From Cladopsammia gracilis (taxonomy: Eukaryota > Cnidaria > Anthozoa > Scleractinia > Dendrophylliidae), in the NCBI GenBank assembly GCA_022457155.1, contig JAJGOT010000037.1, positions 955,501 to 1,019,500 on the forward strand: a stretch of DNA of 64,000 bases, read 5' to 3'. A model generated the notes under the pieces. It saw nothing but the letters and a program-made list of their open reading frames with translations. It was not told the origin of the DNA and made no database searches. The position numbers and the translations under genes were made by a program. Below, one piece after another: positions 50,501-62,900 of the stretch. How positions within the stretch are numbered: the first letter of the stretch is position 1; each line of letters starts with the position of its first letter.

Positions 50501-52394
50501 GCTGACCCCTCCCCTAGGTACGCCCCTGATAATAGAGACTGGTCATTTATGTGCTATGTTCGTATGTTTCAACGCAATATTTTGTTTTCAGCCAAAAGTA
50601 TTTATGGAAAATACTTTGATGACGAGAATTTCATCCTGAAACATTATGGGCCAGGCTGGTTGTGTATGGCAAATGCTGGGAAGGACACCAACGGATCACA
50701 GTTTTACATCACATTAGTGAAAACACAATGGCTGGACGGCAAACACACATGTTTTGGCAAAGTTGTTGATGGAATGGTAAGTTTAATCGTTTTTGTTTCT
50801 TTGATTATCATTGGCTTCAAGTAGGATTGTAATACGATTGTCTGATTGCTTCGAAATCCCGTCAAATTACTGTATAAAAACACCAAAATTGGCCGGAAAA
50901 CCACACCATCAAACTAAGGCGAAATATGCCGGATCCGGCTAGGGTCCATCATTCTCTCATTTCACTCAAAAAGTCAAGCGAGAAATGAAAGTTCGAGCTC
51001 AATTCGCCGGCCGTGCGAAATTTCGTTTCCTTTCCCGTGTCTCGAATTTGCGCGAAGCAGGCGATGATTTCATGGGTTCGCTTGGGTGCTTTGTTTTTCG
51101 CTTGTCATAAGTTATCCCTACTGCTGTTAGTCTAGTCGGATCGGGTTAAAGCAATAGGAATATTAAAAACTACATGTACAGCTATTTCAATTAACGTTGT
51201 CGGGTGAAAGCTCAAAGCTCAGAGCCTACAAGTAAAGACCGAACGAGTAAACCGAGCGCCTGTTCCAGGAATACAGATAGTCGGTAGCGGCAAAACGAAA
51301 AGAAACGGTGCGAATGAGCGATGCGACGAGCGGGAAAACGTTTCTTTTGCGCCGGTCCCAGCTATCTTGGCTTGTAGCTTTGAGCTTTCATCCGACAACG
51401 TTAATTGAAATAGCTGTATACAATACGATTTGCCCATTTAGTTCACTTTTTCAACCCCTAAGTTTGGTGTAGTAAGTTCCAGCCTCTCACTGACTGGTCA
51501 TAGTGAATAGAGCGAAACAATATAAAGTGCGCATAATCAAGAAAAAAGGTTAAAGAAAAGTGACTTCTTCCAATGTTTTGCCGTTTTGATTGTTGATACT
51601 CGGAGTGTCACTTTTTTTTATTTCTCCGTAATCTGAGAGCTTGAAACGATCCAAAAGGTCCAGATTACAGCAGTTTGGACCTTTTAAAGGCCTTTTACAC
51701 GACAGAAAAAATGGGTACGGACCCGTCAAAAAAAGAGTACGGACCTCACCTTTTCGCCCGTCTAAACTATGCGTACCATGTCTTTTGGCACGGCTCCGGA
51801 CCCGTGTTTTTTCAGGTCAATGGTCCCAAAACCTGAAAAAACACGGGTCCGGACCCGTTTTTTCATTTCTTACGTCAGCTTGCATAATAACTTCGCTGAT
51901 CGCATGCGCAGTAAAAACCCGTGTGCCTCTGAGGACTAGAAATTGGTCCGGTCCCCCAAAAGTGTTGTGCTAACGCAACCTTCCAAACTTGGTCCTTAGC
52001 CCTTTTTTTGTCCCAACTGCAGTAGAACATTATCCGTGTAAACGGCTAAAATTGTGCGGTCCGTACCACTTTTTTGACGAGTCCCTACTGACCCGATTTT
52101 TCTGCTGTGTAAACGGCCTTTCAGACTTCGTTTAAAGTTATACACGATTTTCCCTAAATGACTGGTGCCGAAGACTCTTCCATATTTCTTGTTCATTGTT
52201 CCTCTTTCATTGAATCAGCCAACGATATTTAATGTTATTTTATTTTTCCTTAACAGAAAATCGTCAAAGAAATCGGAGAACTGGAGACTGATGAATCTGA
52301 CCGACCCAAAAAGCAAGTGGTTATTACAAACTCAGGCTTGGAAGAGGGCTTCAACTGGCCTTATGAAGTTCCAAAGACGGGTGTTTTTGCTTAG
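47588..52394 (+). CDS. Secreted cyclophilin with Tyr at the Phe113 position, five exons
   Basis: Exons 47588-47791, 48205-48265, 49374-49409, 50592-50776, 52257-52394; frame closes at 207 residues. Signal peptide [20 protein letters not shown]. Arg, Phe, Met and Gln of the active site are kept ([15 protein letters not shown]) and Trp121 too ([10 protein letters not shown]), but the usual SQFF is SQFY, placing Tyr at CypA Phe113, which lines the proline pocket. One residue is inserted after GGDF ([15 protein letters not shown]) because exon 3 is 36 not 33 bp. The next gene shares SQFY, LCMANAG and HTCFG, so the two are sisters. An in-frame ATG at 47465 would add 41 residues before the signal peptide; its context is weaker, so I prefer 47588. 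AATAAA at 52884-52889. Confidence 0.92.
47792..50591. other. Introns 1-3 of the third cyclophilin gene
   Basis: Apart from exons 2 and 3 the stretch holds the dispersed repeat 49885-50465. The region 48266-49373 shows short ORFs and simple (TA)n at 49212-49229 but nothing I can identify. Confidence 0.5.
49885..50465 (+). mobile_element. Dispersed SINE-like repeat with tRNA-like head
   Basis: Carries a tRNA-like stretch at 50195-50270 (A box TGGTCAAGTGG, B box GGTTCCAGTCC, correct spacing). Flanking parts match 31540-32030 in the opposite orientation. The left end is a (CACT)n-like tract, CACTCACTCACTCACT at about 49922-49940. A T-rich run follows the tRNA-like part. Probably a SINE inserted in, or forming part of, a larger repeat. 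Confidence 0.6.
51193..51418. mobile_element. MITE-like inverted repeat
   Basis: TTTCAATTAACGTTGTCGGG at about 51185 and its complement at about 51388-51410 bound about 220 bp; inner GGAACAGG-type segments do not pair well. Short ORF 51219-51437 is within it and rejected. Confidence 0.55.
51686..52121. mobile_element. TIR element with AAAGGCCTTTTACACGACAG ends
   Basis: Ends AAAGGCCTTTTACACGACAG and near-complement CTGCTGTGTAAACGGCCTTT (52102-52121). GGTACGGACCCGT motifs recur in both orientations inside, so the interior is itself partly palindromic. The theme 'GGCC...TTACACG' resembles 56601-57301 in design. Noncoding. Confidence 0.78.
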
Positions 52395-53129
52395 CGCTGC
52401 AAAGCTCCAATTTCTTCTTTATTTTTATAGATAACCGCATGCTAAAGTGTTGGATTGTGTTTTAAGGAAAAGATAATAAGACCTCGATAAGACTTTGTTT
52501 TGAACTGCTTCCGTTTGTAGCTGTAATTATAGTCTCTTCTTAAGTTTCATGAAATTCTAAATTTAGACAAGGATTGAACTTGTGTTTAAGAGGGAATCTA
52601 TTACAAATTTGACGGAGAACATTAAGAAAAGAGAAATATAAGTTACCAAAAAGGACTAAAAGTACGAGTGTTACATGACATGAAAGCAGTGTCCAGCTAG
52701 GCGCGCCTTCACATGACTTCTTTATTTTAAACAGCATTACAAATTAGCTGTCGTTTCAAAGCGTAAGATGTTAATTTGCTCAAGTAGTTTAATTTACACA
52801 TGTTAGGGGTTCTGAGGTTTTATATATAATGGTTTGTTTGTTCATGCACTAGGTTAGTATGAGAGGATGTAAGAATGTCACTTAATAAAGCAAAGGAAAA
52901 CTATGATTCTGATTTGCTGAGAAAACAATAGAACTGCGTGATGATCAGGTCCAATGAAATTAGAGGTTGTTAAGAGCTCCGTGGTATCTGCCCTTGACGG
53001 CAAATGTGTGACCCGGGGCGCTGGGAACGAGATTGTTTCATTCAGGCTTTTTAACGTTGAAATGGAGAAGTACCTGTTCAAAACAAAAGACTTTCGTTCC
53101 TTGTTAACTTAACCATCCAATGACTAACT

Positions 53130-53137
53130 TGACGTGA
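53130..53137 (+). promoter_or_regulatory. UPRE-like TGACGTGA upstream of the fourth cyclophilin
   Basis: TGACGTGA fits the XBP1/ATF6 UPRE core TGACGTGR, 124 bp before ATG 53261; a CACGTG E-box follows at 53144-53149. Short motif, so chance is possible. Confidence 0.4.
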
Positions 53138-53260
53138 CCCGCACACGTGAATTAAAATATTAATACCTTCCACATTTTTTCCTGCCTCATAAAAATTGCT
53201 TCACTTACAGAAGAACATTTTAGATCGTAGTTAGAATTTCAAATCATTTGATCTCCGGCC

Positions 53261-56200
53261 ATGATTTTATGGGCTGCATTGCTTTGTCTATTGCATGTGG
53301 TTCTGGTGAAAGCGGATCCGGACACTACGGTAACTCGTAAAGTGTTTTTCGACATTCTGATCGGAGGACAGCCGGCCGGTAAGATTGTGTTGGGTTTGTT
53401 TGGCAACACGGCGCCTAAGACCGTCACAAACTTCGTGTCTTTAGCGGGAAACGAGGTTTGTTCATCCGTGAAATTATTTTATCTTGTATTCTGTAAAAGA
53501 TAAGTAGTACTCTCTGAAGTTCTTTTTGCAACTTATCTTTACTTGACCCTCTCGTATCTCTAGAACGCTGGAGTATTTTAGTGTTGTTTTGAAAGCCAAT
53601 GAACATTGATCGAATAGCATTGATTAACCTCTATCAAAAATATGATTTACATACTGGCAGAAATACAAAGTATGAATTATTCTACGTTTTTCTTGTCAAT
53701 AACGATCGTCTTTTCCAAAAACTTCACTTTTTCATGAAAGGTTGTCTTAACTGAATAACTTCACCATATTATTGGCCAATAGTAATAGAAACGTTAACGT
53801 ATATTAGCTTTTTGATTATTGTTTACTCCACAGTTCAAGGCTTTAACGCTGTATTTTTCTTCTTTAAAAATAACGGTAGCTACCTTTCTCTTCAAGTAAA
53901 TCGTAAATTCTAAAAGCTATAACCGATGTTTAAAAATAACGTCCTTGTTTTCAAAAAATTTCCCTTTCAGTACGGCTACGGCTACAAAGGCAGCAGCTTT
54001 CACCGAGTTATTAAAAATTTTATGATTCAAGGTTTGTTGAAAGTTGTATTGAAAGTTATGGGCCGGTTATTTGAACGAAGTTTAGACGGTGTTTAACAAA
54101 ACCGCGGTCTAACCCCATTTCAATCTGGCCAACCCTAATATTTAAACGCTATTTACTGTAACCATTGTCCAGAAGGCAGACAAAATTTTTCTACTTAAAT
54201 TGATCCACTTATAACAGAAGTAAGGTGCATTAATTGTCTTAAACCGCGATCTAAGTTAGGCCCCGTCCACACGTATCCGGATATTTTTTAATCCGCAACT
54301 TTTTGGTTGCGGATTGGCCTTCCGTCCTCACGTATCCGGCGGATTCGGCTTACGAATCCGCAACTTTTTGAATCCGCTCTCCTGAGTGGACTTTTTTTTA
54401 ACACGCTACGAGTACGGCATCGTGTGGACGGTCGAATCCGGATATTTTTTAATACGCTGACGTAACAGTATCGGATCAAATCTTTAACCGCGCGAATATT
54501 CAACATGGCCGACCGAAATGTTATCGCTTCACTTCTACTTGGACTTATTTCAAGTTTAATAACGTGTTTACAGTTGAACTTGGCGAAAGCAATCGAATTT
54601 GCCGCCAAACTCGCACAACGCGGCGCACAAAATGTTGGCCTTTGCGCATTCAAAAATATCCGGATACGTGTGGACGGGGCCTTAGACTTCGTTTAAATAA
54701 CTCGCGGTATAAGTTTATATAATTGTATAAACACAATGCTGCGCAAGAGAATCAAAAGCCAGGTAATCCACTTAAACTATGCCGGGATGGTCTTCAGTAG
54801 CGGAATAAAACTCGCTCTTACTCACATAACTGAATCATAACAACAACAACACGCGCGATAGTAACAGAACTTGAATATAATCTGCTAGCATGTCAAGTTC
54901 ACTCATTGTGCATGATTTCCCAAATAACTATCATGTCAATTTACCGTAAAATCTCCATTAAGCCACCCGGGTGACTTATTTATTTAAGGTACTTTCGAGG
55001 TGGGGGGGGGGGGGGAGGGGGGGGAAGGGGGACTTAATAGGGAGGGGGGTTTATTGATTTACTGAGCAAAATGCAGCACGATGTACACTATCAGGATATA
55101 ATGATATGAACTTTATTCAGGTATCGCAATCTCAGGATTAAAGTCGAATGTTACAATTACATTATAAAATCGATCCTGATCGATGCCTACAGTCTTGGAA
55201 CACACGATTACATGTAAAGCATTCTCCCAATCAATCACGTTACAAACGGAATTTCCAAGACGTGAATAAATCATAGTACCGTACTTCAGTTCACATGCAG
55301 TGTATTGTTTTGTAAAGGGGGAGGGGTGGGGGTGGCTTAAAAGAGAGGGGGGAGAGGGGAGGGGGGGGGGGGCTTAATAAATGTCTTCTTCGAAAGAAGG
55401 GTGGCTTAATAGAGATTTTACGGTAAGTGGCGAATCTAGGGGAAGGCCGGCCCCCCTCTTATCTTGAAGTCTCTGACATTTTCAACCAACCCCTGAGATT
55501 CTGATAGAAATAAGGCCCCGTCCACACGTATCCGGATATTTTTGAATCCGCAACTTTTTTGTTACGGATTAGAAAATATTCGCGTCCACACGTAGCGTAT
55601 TCGAATCGTATTTGCCCGAATTCGCCGGATACGTGTGGACGGAAGACCAATCCGCAACGAAAAAGTTGCGGATTCAAAAATATCCGGATACGTGTGGACG
55701 GGGCCTAAGATCACCTGTTTCTCTGTATACTACCAATTTGGGGATGGCGTCAAATAAACATATCAAGTCAACGCTTTATTCCCAAGTGTACCCTTGCTCT
55801 TTCATGTTGTCGATTTTGCTTTTATAAGGAGCCCATTTTTTGGCATCTGACAACAGCGATGTGCCTTGTGAGTCTGATGACGATCTTGAAGGGATAGCAG
55901 CACTATTCCTAGAAAATGAATACATATCTGCCTTCCGTTAGTATTAGTGGATACGCCATTTTGTTTTCTCATAATTGTGACGAGTGACGCGCAAAAATAA
56001 TAATAATCAATTTTACCATAGCGCTTCAGGTTGTAGCGACATGCAAAAAATGATGCCAGTTAACATGTCAGCAGGCATTAACCATCGTTTTCAACCATTT
56101 CAACCAGGTCCCGAGCTGGTTGAAAAAGTTTATCAACCAAACCAACCAAAAACGGTTTTTCCCCAATAGAACACGGAAAAAAAAAACTAACCGAAAACGG

Positions 56201-58981
56201 TTAATCTCAATAGAACACGATTTATAAAGCACGATGTTGCCTCTCATAAGGAGGAAACTGGGCCTCTGTTTGTTATTCAAAATAACAAGGAACAAAACTT
56301 GATCCTGGATCCAAACTTTATTTTGATTTCATAAAGGTTCACTCACTTTACATGTGTTGCGCAAGCCGCATATTTACTCTGTACCACGTGCACCTAATTG
56401 AAGAAATATTGTTGGTAGTTTCTTGATGTTGCGGATGGTTTGATCACCAAATGACGTAAAACAAAAGATTCAAAAGACACTGAACAATACCTACACCACA
56501 ACACAAAAGCTAACCAACAATGGCTTCCGCAACACCAAGAAACACCCATATTGTTGGATAGAAAGCCACGAATGATGCGACACAATGGAATTCTGTGTAA
56601 AGGCGCTGTTACACGGTGCAATTATTTCTGCAACTTGTCTCGCAACGGCGTTGCAAAACATGTTGCACGGACCATTGCACCGTGTAACATACTCCGCAAC
56701 ACGCGAAATCGTTGCGAGACAAGTTGCCGAAACCGTTGCAAAAAGTAGAACTTGATTCTACTTTCCGCAACGGTTTCATGCAACTTGTCTCGGCGTTGCA
56801 CGGTGTTGCGGTGTGTAACACCCCTTTTGCAACTTGTTTCGCAATTTTTTTCGAATTTATCTCCCACAATCCCCCTCTGGCTGTTTAAGCACATGCGACT
56901 TGATAACATAACTTGGTCTCCAAGATGGCAGACACTCCTCGGACTCTCTCTCTCGAGTTCCTTGACAAGCATGTGATAAGCACCCCTCTCTTCTCTCCTA
57001 CCCATCCACTTTCTAACCCAATTAACCCGATTTCGCTTTTGAATTGGTTCATCTTCATCTAATAACATGTCAGCAAGTAGAAGAACCTGAATGATCCGTT
57101 TTCTGGCCGCCATTTTTGTTTGAAACATTCAAAAGTGGCGCCAAAACAACGGCGCGAAAGAGACAAACACATCAAGTTGCAAAAAAAAACAATTGCAGTG
57201 TGTAACATCCCTCTCACGCAACTGCAATTGTCCGTGCAACTTGTTTCGCAACGCCGTTGCGAGACAAGTTGCAGAAAAAATTGCACCGTGTAACAGCGCC
57301 TTAAGAAAGCAAAGCAAAGAAAGGTTGTTAACATTTCATTTGATGGTATTGAAGATTTAATTCATTCCCATATGGTTTTTAGGTGATGATTTTGGACATA
57401 ATAAAAATAATGTGAACTCTATCTCAGAACACAACACGGTTTGGCCGCTTCCCAGAAAACCATTCGGTCACATCGTTAACTGTGGTCATAATTATTATAT
57501 TCAAACCTTTTGTATCAAGTTTACGTATTAATTTTTTCTCAGGAGGAGATTTTACCAAAGGAGATGGCACAGGAGGTAGGAACCGTTCACTTTTTTCTGT
57601 TTAACACGGGGATTCTTATTCACGTCCCCAAAGAAACGTTCGTTCTGGTCAAGAAGTGCCACATTCTGGAAACTTGCCGAAAATTTGTACTATCGGCGAT
57701 TTAAGTAGAAAAAAAACCCCACTCAGTTGTGCTGTTTTCTTTATTCATCTAGGTTACAGTATTTATGGACAGTTCTTTAATGACGAGAACTTTGATCTGA
57801 AGCATTACGGTCCAGGCTGGCTGTGCATGGCGAATGCTGGCAAAGATACAAATGGATCACAGTTCTACATCACAACTATCAAAACACCCTGGTTAGATGG
57901 CAATCACACGTGCTTTGGAAAAGTCTTGGAAGGAATGGTAAGTATTTGGATTGATTGCTTACGCTGAGGTTGTTGTTACGTTTCACTTATAAAATTAACA
58001 GAAAAAAACCTGAATTAAATAAAATAAACATGCCTTTCAATTTTCATTGTGGCTTAGCAGTCTACTGGCGGATCCAGACTCCATTGTGGAATAAGGGGGG
58101 TGGGGGATGTGGAGAGTAAGGAAGGGACGCCGGAGTGAAAATATAAGACTGAGAACTTCCAACCTCGTTTCTAGGGGCTTCTCGGTTTTCAAAATGGCGG
58201 TTTGAGAGATCGCTCCCGGACATCCGCCATATTGATAACCGAGAAGACCCTGGGGATGAGGTTGGAGAACTTCGGCCGCTTGGCCTGTTTTTGTTTTTGG
58301 CAAAATAACGGGGGAGGGGGGAGGGGGAGGGGGGAGATGGAGCAGGCCCCTTTCCTAGATCCGCCACTGACTTGAGTCACTGAATTAATGTTCAGGTTTT
58401 CCGACACCCGTATTTCTTATTAGCCAGCAGTTGCCCAAGACACTGAAACTTTCCGAGTCCAATTACCAGTTTTGAAACCTCTCATTAGTGACCACGCCCA
58501 CTTGTTTTCAGCTGATTAACCATCACTCAAAGCCTGGGCCGAGTAAGCCACACCAGGGCCTTGAGTGACTTTACTTTGGCGCAATTCATTCAGATAACAA
58601 ATATTACTGCCTCTTCACCTGGCGCCCTTCTTATTCTAGCGCGGCGCGCGGGAAGTTGTGGGACTGTTGCACTGCTTCGCGTTTTGCATTCTTCCCAGGA
58701 CTCCCCCGCGCACCCTCTGTTTCCCCGAGTAAGACCGGCGTGCATCTGGGGACAAGGCAGCAAATTTAATGGCTTGGCAACAGTGGAAGATAGTTAGATG
58801 GCAGTTTCGCGTTGCTTACAAAAATAACTTTCTTTCTTTCTTGTAGGATGTAGTCAAAAAGATCGAAGGTGTTCAAACGAACAAGGCAAACAGGCCACTT
58901 CAAAAGGTAGAGATTACTCAAAGTGGAGTCATGGATGTACCACAACCATATGAAGTTACGAAGGATGGAGTTACTGCATAA
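53261..58981 (+). CDS. Secreted cyclophilin, five exons, fourth member of the cluster
   Basis: Exons 53261-53455, 53971-54031, 57543-57575, 57753-57937, 58847-58981; 202 residues, all GT-AG, stop TAA. The ATG lies in a good context (GCCATG). Signal peptide [18 protein letters not shown], then the cyclophilin fold: [36 protein letters not shown] and [10 protein letters not shown]. Like the third gene it has SQFY in place of SQFF, and a C-terminus ([11 protein letters not shown]) related to that gene's [11 protein letters not shown]. Arg55 and Trp121 equivalents are kept, so isomerase activity is expected, perhaps with changed substrate preference. AATAAA at 59029-59034. Intron 2 is 3.5 kb and carries four separate TIR elements. 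Confidence 0.92.
54259..54681. mobile_element. MITE of the GTCCACACGTATCCG family, TTA duplication
   Basis: Ends GGCCCCGTCCACACGTATCC and complement, flanked by TTA on both sides (54256-54258, 54682-54684). The interior has AATCCGCAACTTTTTG in place of the GAAAACGC motif of other copies, so this is a subfamily shared with 55514-55705. Confidence 0.88.
54941..55426. mobile_element. G-rich TIR element
   Basis: Ends TTACCGTAAAATCTCCATTA and complement (55407-55426), with TTAAGCCACCC/GGGTGGCTTAA pairing just inside. G runs at 54999-55013 and 55361-55371. The centre is non-repetitive. Confidence 0.75.
55514..55705. mobile_element. MITE of the GTCCACACGTATCCG family, TAA duplication
   Basis: Short 192 bp copy with perfect ends and TAA on both sides (55511-55513, 55706-55708). 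Its interior is nearly all inverted repeat. Confidence 0.88.
56601..57301. mobile_element. 701 bp TIR element, TAA duplication
   Basis: Ends AGGCGCTGTTACACGGTGCA and complement (57282-57301), flanked by TAA (56598-56600, 57302-57304). The motif TGCAACTTGTCTCGCAACG is repeated in both orientations across the left 260 bp and right 120 bp. The plus and minus ORFs here (such as 56622-57128) are read-throughs of this motif and are not accepted as genes. The TWA target suggests PIF/Harbinger. Confidence 0.85.
58064..58368. mobile_element. TIR element with AGTGGCGGATC-type ends and nested hairpin
   Basis: Ends ACTGGCGGATCCAGACTCC and near-complement CTAGATCCGCCACT. G-rich interior. A separate hairpin at about 58177-58249 (CTTCTCGGTTTTCAAAATGG and TTGATAACCGAGAAG, both with AATGGCGG/CCGCCAT) is inserted inside. 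The same end sequence recurs at 61482-61698 and as the ends of the G-rich blocks at 3600-3815 and 4390-4582. Confidence 0.7.
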
Positions 58982-59961
58982 AAAACAGTGTTTTATTTTA
59001 TTTTAGCTTTTTACATGATTCTTTTACAAATAAAGCTAATTACAATTTAAAATATGGCGTTGCTTTATTTCGGAGTGAACCGTCACATACCATCGTGCCC
59101 AAGTAATGAAATTAACTAAACTCCTTTAAAACTTCATAAAACTACATGTCATTATAGTCAGTGTTGATATCTGAGAATACGACTTTATAAACTTGATCGA
59201 TTCTTATAAAAATAATACAAAAATAAAAATAATTTCAATAAAATTCGCACAGACGCGCCATTTTTTTAAAAATAAGCACAGCATTTGACAAAATATGTCA
59301 TTTTTCGATTTATTTGCTTTACAATGCCAAAGACCCCTGTAAACACTAAAATGGCCGAGGGTCATTCGACTGTTTTGTTTGTTGGGTTTTCAATCCGGGC
59401 TTTGAAGTTAAATGATTTATCAGTAATAAGGATCAATTTTTCAAATAATGTCATAATTTATGTCGACATTCTGATTTTTATTGTCACTTATTCAAATTTA
59501 TCTGTCCTGTTCGTTAAGAGAGCATGAAGGCAAGAAATTCCATTCCCAATATGAGCATGATAATTCGTCTTGAGTTATTTGTAGATCTACCACAGGCAGC
59601 ACGTATTAATTAATTTAATCATGAATTATGCGTTGTGAGCCGGGCGTAACCTCGATAACAAGACCCTTTAAAACAATGAAATAACTCAACTGCACAACAG
59701 AATACCCAAACGGTAATTCAAATTCTATTAAACCCTTTCACCAGAACTTCTCGTGCGACTTACAACGGATGGAATCTCTTTCCTTGATCTTCTTTCGTGT
59801 TTTTGACATATTTGGTAAACGTCTTTACTGGGGAAATTACAAAAATAAAATAAAATAAAATAAAAAACAATGCAAAATGCCGGGCATAATAGTTAACATC
59901 ATTACGCCAGCATCGAGTTGTAAGCTACTCGCCCTGGCCAGGGAAGACCTGTGAGACAATC
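58982..59961. other. Convergent 3' ends, no gene seen
   Basis: Space between the fourth cyclophilin (plus) and the glycosidase (minus). It includes the cyclophilin polyA signal (59029-59034) and A/T-rich sequence. The ORF at 59285-59527 has no recognisable feature and starts in AT-rich DNA. Confidence 0.5.
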
Positions 59962-62900
59962 CTAAAAGAAATTTAAAACTGTGGAACCTTGCGACACCCA
60001 CGTGACTAAGTTGCCTTGTTTGAGCGTGACTTCAGTGGGATACCGACTGCCGCTGACCTCAAGCTCTTGCAGAAATATGTCACCTGAGGTGGACAAAATT
60101 TCAAACTTGTTTGTCTCTCGATTGTTTTTATGGATTAAGACGCATTCCAAAGTCCCTATGGCGAAAGGAGTATAGAAAGGAACCTTGTATGGACAAGAAA
60201 ACTTGGGTTCAAATGAAAGTGTGGCATTTGGCGCCGAGAAGGACTGGCCCGAGAGAGCAAAAGGAATATGCCACAGCACCATGTGAAAAGCATAGTGCGA
60301 GGTGCACCATGGGAGGCCATCAAGTCCGTACCCAGACCCCGAGTAAAGTCCGTGAAAATTCCATTCGTCGTTGAGGTCAGAACGCACGTGCTCGATGGCT
60401 TTCTCTGTTTGCATCAAGGCATCTTGGGGGTCATAACCTGAAATGAATATTACATAAGAGGCAAGGTGTTACAAACGTCTTGCATAAAAAAGGTGTTTTG
60501 CAGACGACGACTGTAAACATGGCAAATACTGCGTCTTTCCATCTGTACTCACTACGAACTTGAAGTGATCTGAAGTGGCAGTAGTTTTGTTTTTAAATTT
60601 TCAGTGGGTTTTAAATCACTCCTGTCTATTGTTTTTCCAGTTTTTTCATTAATCTATATAGCTATGCCAGTCAGCTTACCCAAATGAAGCTGCAGGGCTG
60701 TCCAGTCAGGACTGCCACCCATCCAGATTGACTCGTATTTACCCACCAGCGCATTTAACTTGGTGGTGTTGATATCCTTGGGACATGAGCCTACGGTCTT
60801 GTTAGTAGGGGGGTCAGTAGCCATCACTCGTAGACCATACGGGGTATCGTTAATTTCAAGTTCCTTTGACAAATGTGATTTTATCCTAAACGGGATAATA
60901 ACATCTTGTTAAATGAATAGTAAATTTATCGAACATGTGTATATTTAAAAAAAAAATAAAATAAAACACAAACAGCGGTGATAAACATGTCGCTTAGCAT
61001 ACGAAACGTCAAGTTTTTTTTTTTATAAAAATGCGTTGGTTTACCATGTTTATCACCATTGTTTGTGTTTTATTTCTTATCAAGTTACGATGGCCTAAGA
61101 ACAAGAGTTTATGTGTATATCAACCGGCATCTTAGCGAAGTTCTGAGCTCAGACTGTTGTAGGTTATCACGCTCAAAGTTTTGTATAGAAGTGAATACCA
61201 AAAGAAAATATTTCCTTGTTAACATTCGGTGCCGTTCAAACCTGAGCAGCTTTACGGACAGAACCGTTAGAAAAATGAAAAACGGGTGAAGCATCCAGAA
61301 GTTGGGTTGAATAACAACCCTTCCCCACCTATAACTCCAAGCAAGAGAGGATCTTCATTATTTTCTTGTCTACTTTTCGGGGCGTTAAAAACTACAGTAT
61401 ATTGGAAAGATAACTTTCTTTCGACATGATATGCTGTAAGTAGTAAATTAGATTTAAGTGTCGCATCACGCAGTGTCGCATCAATGGCGGATCAAGAGAA
61501 GGGTTCGCACCCCCACCCCCCATCACCTTCCAAGAAAATAAGGCCCGAAACGCCGAAGATTTTTTCAGTTTCAAACATTTTCACCCTGGCCTCCCACCCC
61601 CTCACCCCCCTGCCACCCCCTGCCACCCCCTGCCACCCCCTGCCATCCCCTTTATTCGCCTCCTTACCTCTTTACGATGGAGTCTGCATCCGCCACCTTA
61701 ATTTATAAGGAACTCAGTACAGCAAACTGTTTAAATAGTTATCATTTTGTGCAATCCTCACCTGCCTGGATCATCCAACTCTCCTAACCCCAGTGTGTAG
61801 GCCCACACCTGCGCATACAGTGAATCACTCATAAGCCAAGATGGGGAACCTTTCTTTTCATCCCACCAAGCGTGATAATACCCGTCTTCTTCGCTCCACA
61901 GTTCTTTGAAGATGCGGTAACTGGCATGCTCCTTCGCGATGTTAACCTCCTTTAACAAATCTGAGTCATCCATAATCTTACAGAGCTCCTGAGCTACGCG
62001 CAGAGCAAGTACATACATGAAACTGTTAAAAGTGGTGTGATCGTAGATATTGAGACCAAGGATATCATACGTGCACTGCTGTCTGTGCGGTAAACCTGTT
62101 CCATTTGTCCCCACGTTAATCAACCAATCAACTGCGTTAACCACGTGTGGCCACATATCTTTCAAGAAGTCGCTGTTATTGGTCCACAGGTAAATGTGGT
62201 ACGTTTCTATAACGAACACTGTGGTTACGTCACCCATTATGCGCTGATATGGCGGGTCACTGTGAAGAAAACAAATTTCATCATTACTGTAAACTCTTTT
62301 GAGACGCACACCCCTGTCAGACGGACACCTCTATAAGACAGACATCAATTATTGGCCGGTTCTGGCGTAATTTCCCTTGCTTTTCTGTAACTGAACTCTC
62401 TATAGAGGAATCTTTGTTTACCATTTTTGACTCATTAGCATATGCGCCTCGCTCTCCAACCTACCAACAAAAAAATAAACTCTGAATATTGAAAGAGCAT
62501 AGCACAATTAGCTTTCTCTGAAAATTCGAGCCCGATATTCTAGATACACTTCATGCAATGCTGTATTAAAAACTCAAAATTTTACAAAGAATGTATGGCT
62601 CATTAGCGCTTTTGCCACCCAACAATTTTGCAGTTTTTGATAGCAGACATTTCCTTAAATATTGCATGAAAAAAGCTGAAAATTGCATAGATTACTAAGT
62701 TTAACAAGCTCTTTCAACTTTTAAAGTCAATTCGTATTTAGCATGATGCGTTCTCTATGCGGATTCGTATGCTAATGAAACAAAATGTAAACAATGACGT
62801 CAGCAAAGATTCCCCTTTTAGGCAGACAGTTAAAGCTGGTCCCGAAGGCGTCTGGGTAAAACAGAACTCACTGCATCTTCCGAACGAACTGTAACTTGCA

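Larger units (their letters stand above)
50777..52256. other. Intron 4 of the third cyclophilin gene
   Basis: Contains an imperfect inverted repeat, AACGTTGTCGGGTGAAAGCT (51193) and AGCTTTCATCCGACAACGTT (51379), bounding a 200 bp MITE-like segment, and the TIR element 51686-52121. No gene. Confidence 0.55.

Noticed and set aside
56609..57334. Overlapping ORFs on both strands of up to 168 codons
   Set aside because: They lie within the TIR element 56601-57301 and follow its repeated TGCAACTTGTCTCGC motif.
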